This document shows, piece by piece, positions 6,790 through 7,501 of a stretch of DNA of 7,501 bases (position 1 is its first letter; each line of letters begins with the position of its first letter). The stretch comes from an uncultured Faecalibacterium sp. (lineage in GTDB: Bacteria; Bacillota; Clostridia; Oscillospirales; Ruminococcaceae). The stretch is taken from the NCBI GenBank assembly GCA_937917475.1, contig CALDNF010000274.1:1-7501 (forward strand). The letters are read 5' to 3'. The notes beneath the pieces were generated by a model. The model searched no databases. It was given only the letters and a program-made list of their open reading frames with translations, and had not been told where the DNA came from. A program made the translations under genes and the position numbers.

Positions 6790-6796
6790 CCTCCTT
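6790..6796 (-). promoter_or_regulatory. Ribosome binding site of the solute-binding protein gene
   Basis: AAGGAGG on the - strand lies nine bases before the GTG at 6780-6778 and one base after the permease stop codon at 6798-6800. This supports the GTG as start and suggests coupled translation. Confidence 0.85.
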
Positions 6797-6797
6797 T

Positions 6798-7501
6798 TTA
6801 ACCCTTGATACCGTCGGTGGCGATGCCCTCAACGATGTACTTCTGGAACGCAATGAACACGATGATGACCGGCAGCAGCGAAACTACCGACATAGCGAAC
6901 AGGCCGCCATAGTTGTTGTAGCTGTTGGGGTCGGTATAAAGCTTCAATGCCAGCGGGATGGTATAGTTCTTCGGGCTGGACACAAAGATCAGTGGCTGGA
7001 AGAAGTCCTGCCAGATCCAGTAGAATGCGAAGATCGCAGCCGTGACGATGGCGGGCTTGACGATGGGGATCATGATCTTGAACAGGATGCCGGGCTTGGA
7101 GCAGCCGTCCAGCATGGCGGCTTCGTCCAGATCACGCGGAATGCCGCGCATGTACTGGGCAATCAGGAAGATGAAGAAGCCGTAGCCGAACACCCACGGC
7201 AGGGTCATGGACACCAGCGTATCCGACAGGCCCAGCTTTTTCAGGATGATGTACTGGGGCACCACCATGACCTGTGAAGGGATCATCATAGTCATGACGA
7301 TGCAGCCAAACCAGAAGTTTGCGCCCTTGAATTTCAGGCGGGAGACTGCATACGCTGCCAGCAGAGAGCAGAAGATGGTGCCGGTAACGGACACGACGGT
7401 GACGATGACGCTGTTCAGGGTGAACCGCCAGAACGGAACACCGGCAATGCCCTGCCAGCCGGAGAGGTAGTTCGTGAGAGCGTCCCACTTTTCCGGGATG
7501 A
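6798..7501 (-). CDS. ABC sugar transporter permease (MalG/LacG type), N-terminal part outside the window
   Basis: Inner-membrane permease of the carbohydrate uptake family 1 (binding-protein-dependent transport domain). About 233 residues are visible and the frame stays open through the right edge. The GTG at 7394 lies within a continuing family-like sequence (WRFTLNSVIVTVV) and is not the start. Several hydrophobic segments are seen: the stretch around that point, FWFGCIVMTMMIPSQVMVV, the GFFIFLIAQYM segment, AIVTAAIFAFYWIW, and SVVSLLPVIIVFIAF. The cytoplasmic EAA loop, which docks on the ATPase, is encoded at about 7053-7124 and reads EAAMLDG followed by a conserved PIVKP. The end GIATDGIKG is the usual C-terminus of this subfamily. 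The partner permease is expected just beyond the right edge. No ATPase gene is visible; such systems often share one encoded elsewhere. Confidence 0.93.
   Translation of the reverse strand, partial: IPEKWDALTNYLSGWQGIAGVPFWRFTLNSVIVTVVSVTGTIFCSLLAAYAVSRLKFKGANFWFGCIVMTMMIPSQVMVVPQYIILKKLGLSDTLVSMTLPWVFGYGFFIFLIAQYMRGIPRDLDEAAMLDGCSKPGILFKIMIPIVKPAIVTAAIFAFYWIWQDFFQPLIFVSSPKNYTIPLALKLYTDPNSYNNYGGLFAMSVVSLLPVIIVFIAFQKYIVEGIATDGIKG

Overview
The window looks like a chromosomal piece of a gut Clostridia genome, most likely Faecalibacterium or a close Ruminococcaceae/Oscillospiraceae relative. The reasons are a moderately high GC content, strong AGGAGG-type ribosome binding sites, frequent GTG starts, a serine/alanine-rich lipoprotein leader on the solute-binding protein, and a YesM-type sensor kinase in a sugar operon. 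This assignment rests on style and recognised families, not on a database search.

Left edge (1-524, + strand): the C-terminal part of an iron-sulfur L-cysteine desulfidase (CyuA/UPF0597 family). All three C-terminal cluster cysteines are visible. It is followed by a gene-free, pyrimidine-rich stretch (525-693) and a strong hairpin terminator (694-743), which sits between this gene and the convergent operon to its right.

Rest of the window (746-7501, - strand): five genes in one direction, read from high to low coordinates. They are an ABC sugar permease of the MalG type (start lies beyond the window), an extracellular solute-binding lipoprotein, a signal-less CE4/NodB polysaccharide deacetylase, a signal-less GH115-family alpha-glucuronidase-like hydrolase, and a YesM-type membrane sensor histidine kinase. 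Gaps between genes are 17, 26, 59 and 19 bases. The 59-base gap between the deacetylase and the hydrolase is almost filled by an intrinsic terminator whose T-run directly abuts the Shine-Dalgarno sequence of the hydrolase gene. This suggests that the two distal genes are expressed at a reduced level, by readthrough.

Working model (inference): the lipoprotein and permease import an acetylated, (methyl)glucuronic-acid-decorated xylo-oligosaccharide. In the cytoplasm the deacetylase removes acetyl groups and the GH115 enzyme removes the glucuronate side group. The kinase senses an extracellular sugar cue through its large extracytoplasmic domain and signals to a response regulator that is not in this window. 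The second permease and the response regulator would be expected beyond the right edge. I see no mobile element, CRISPR array, tRNA or rRNA. The long open frames opposite the kinase and hydrolase genes are judged to be shadows.
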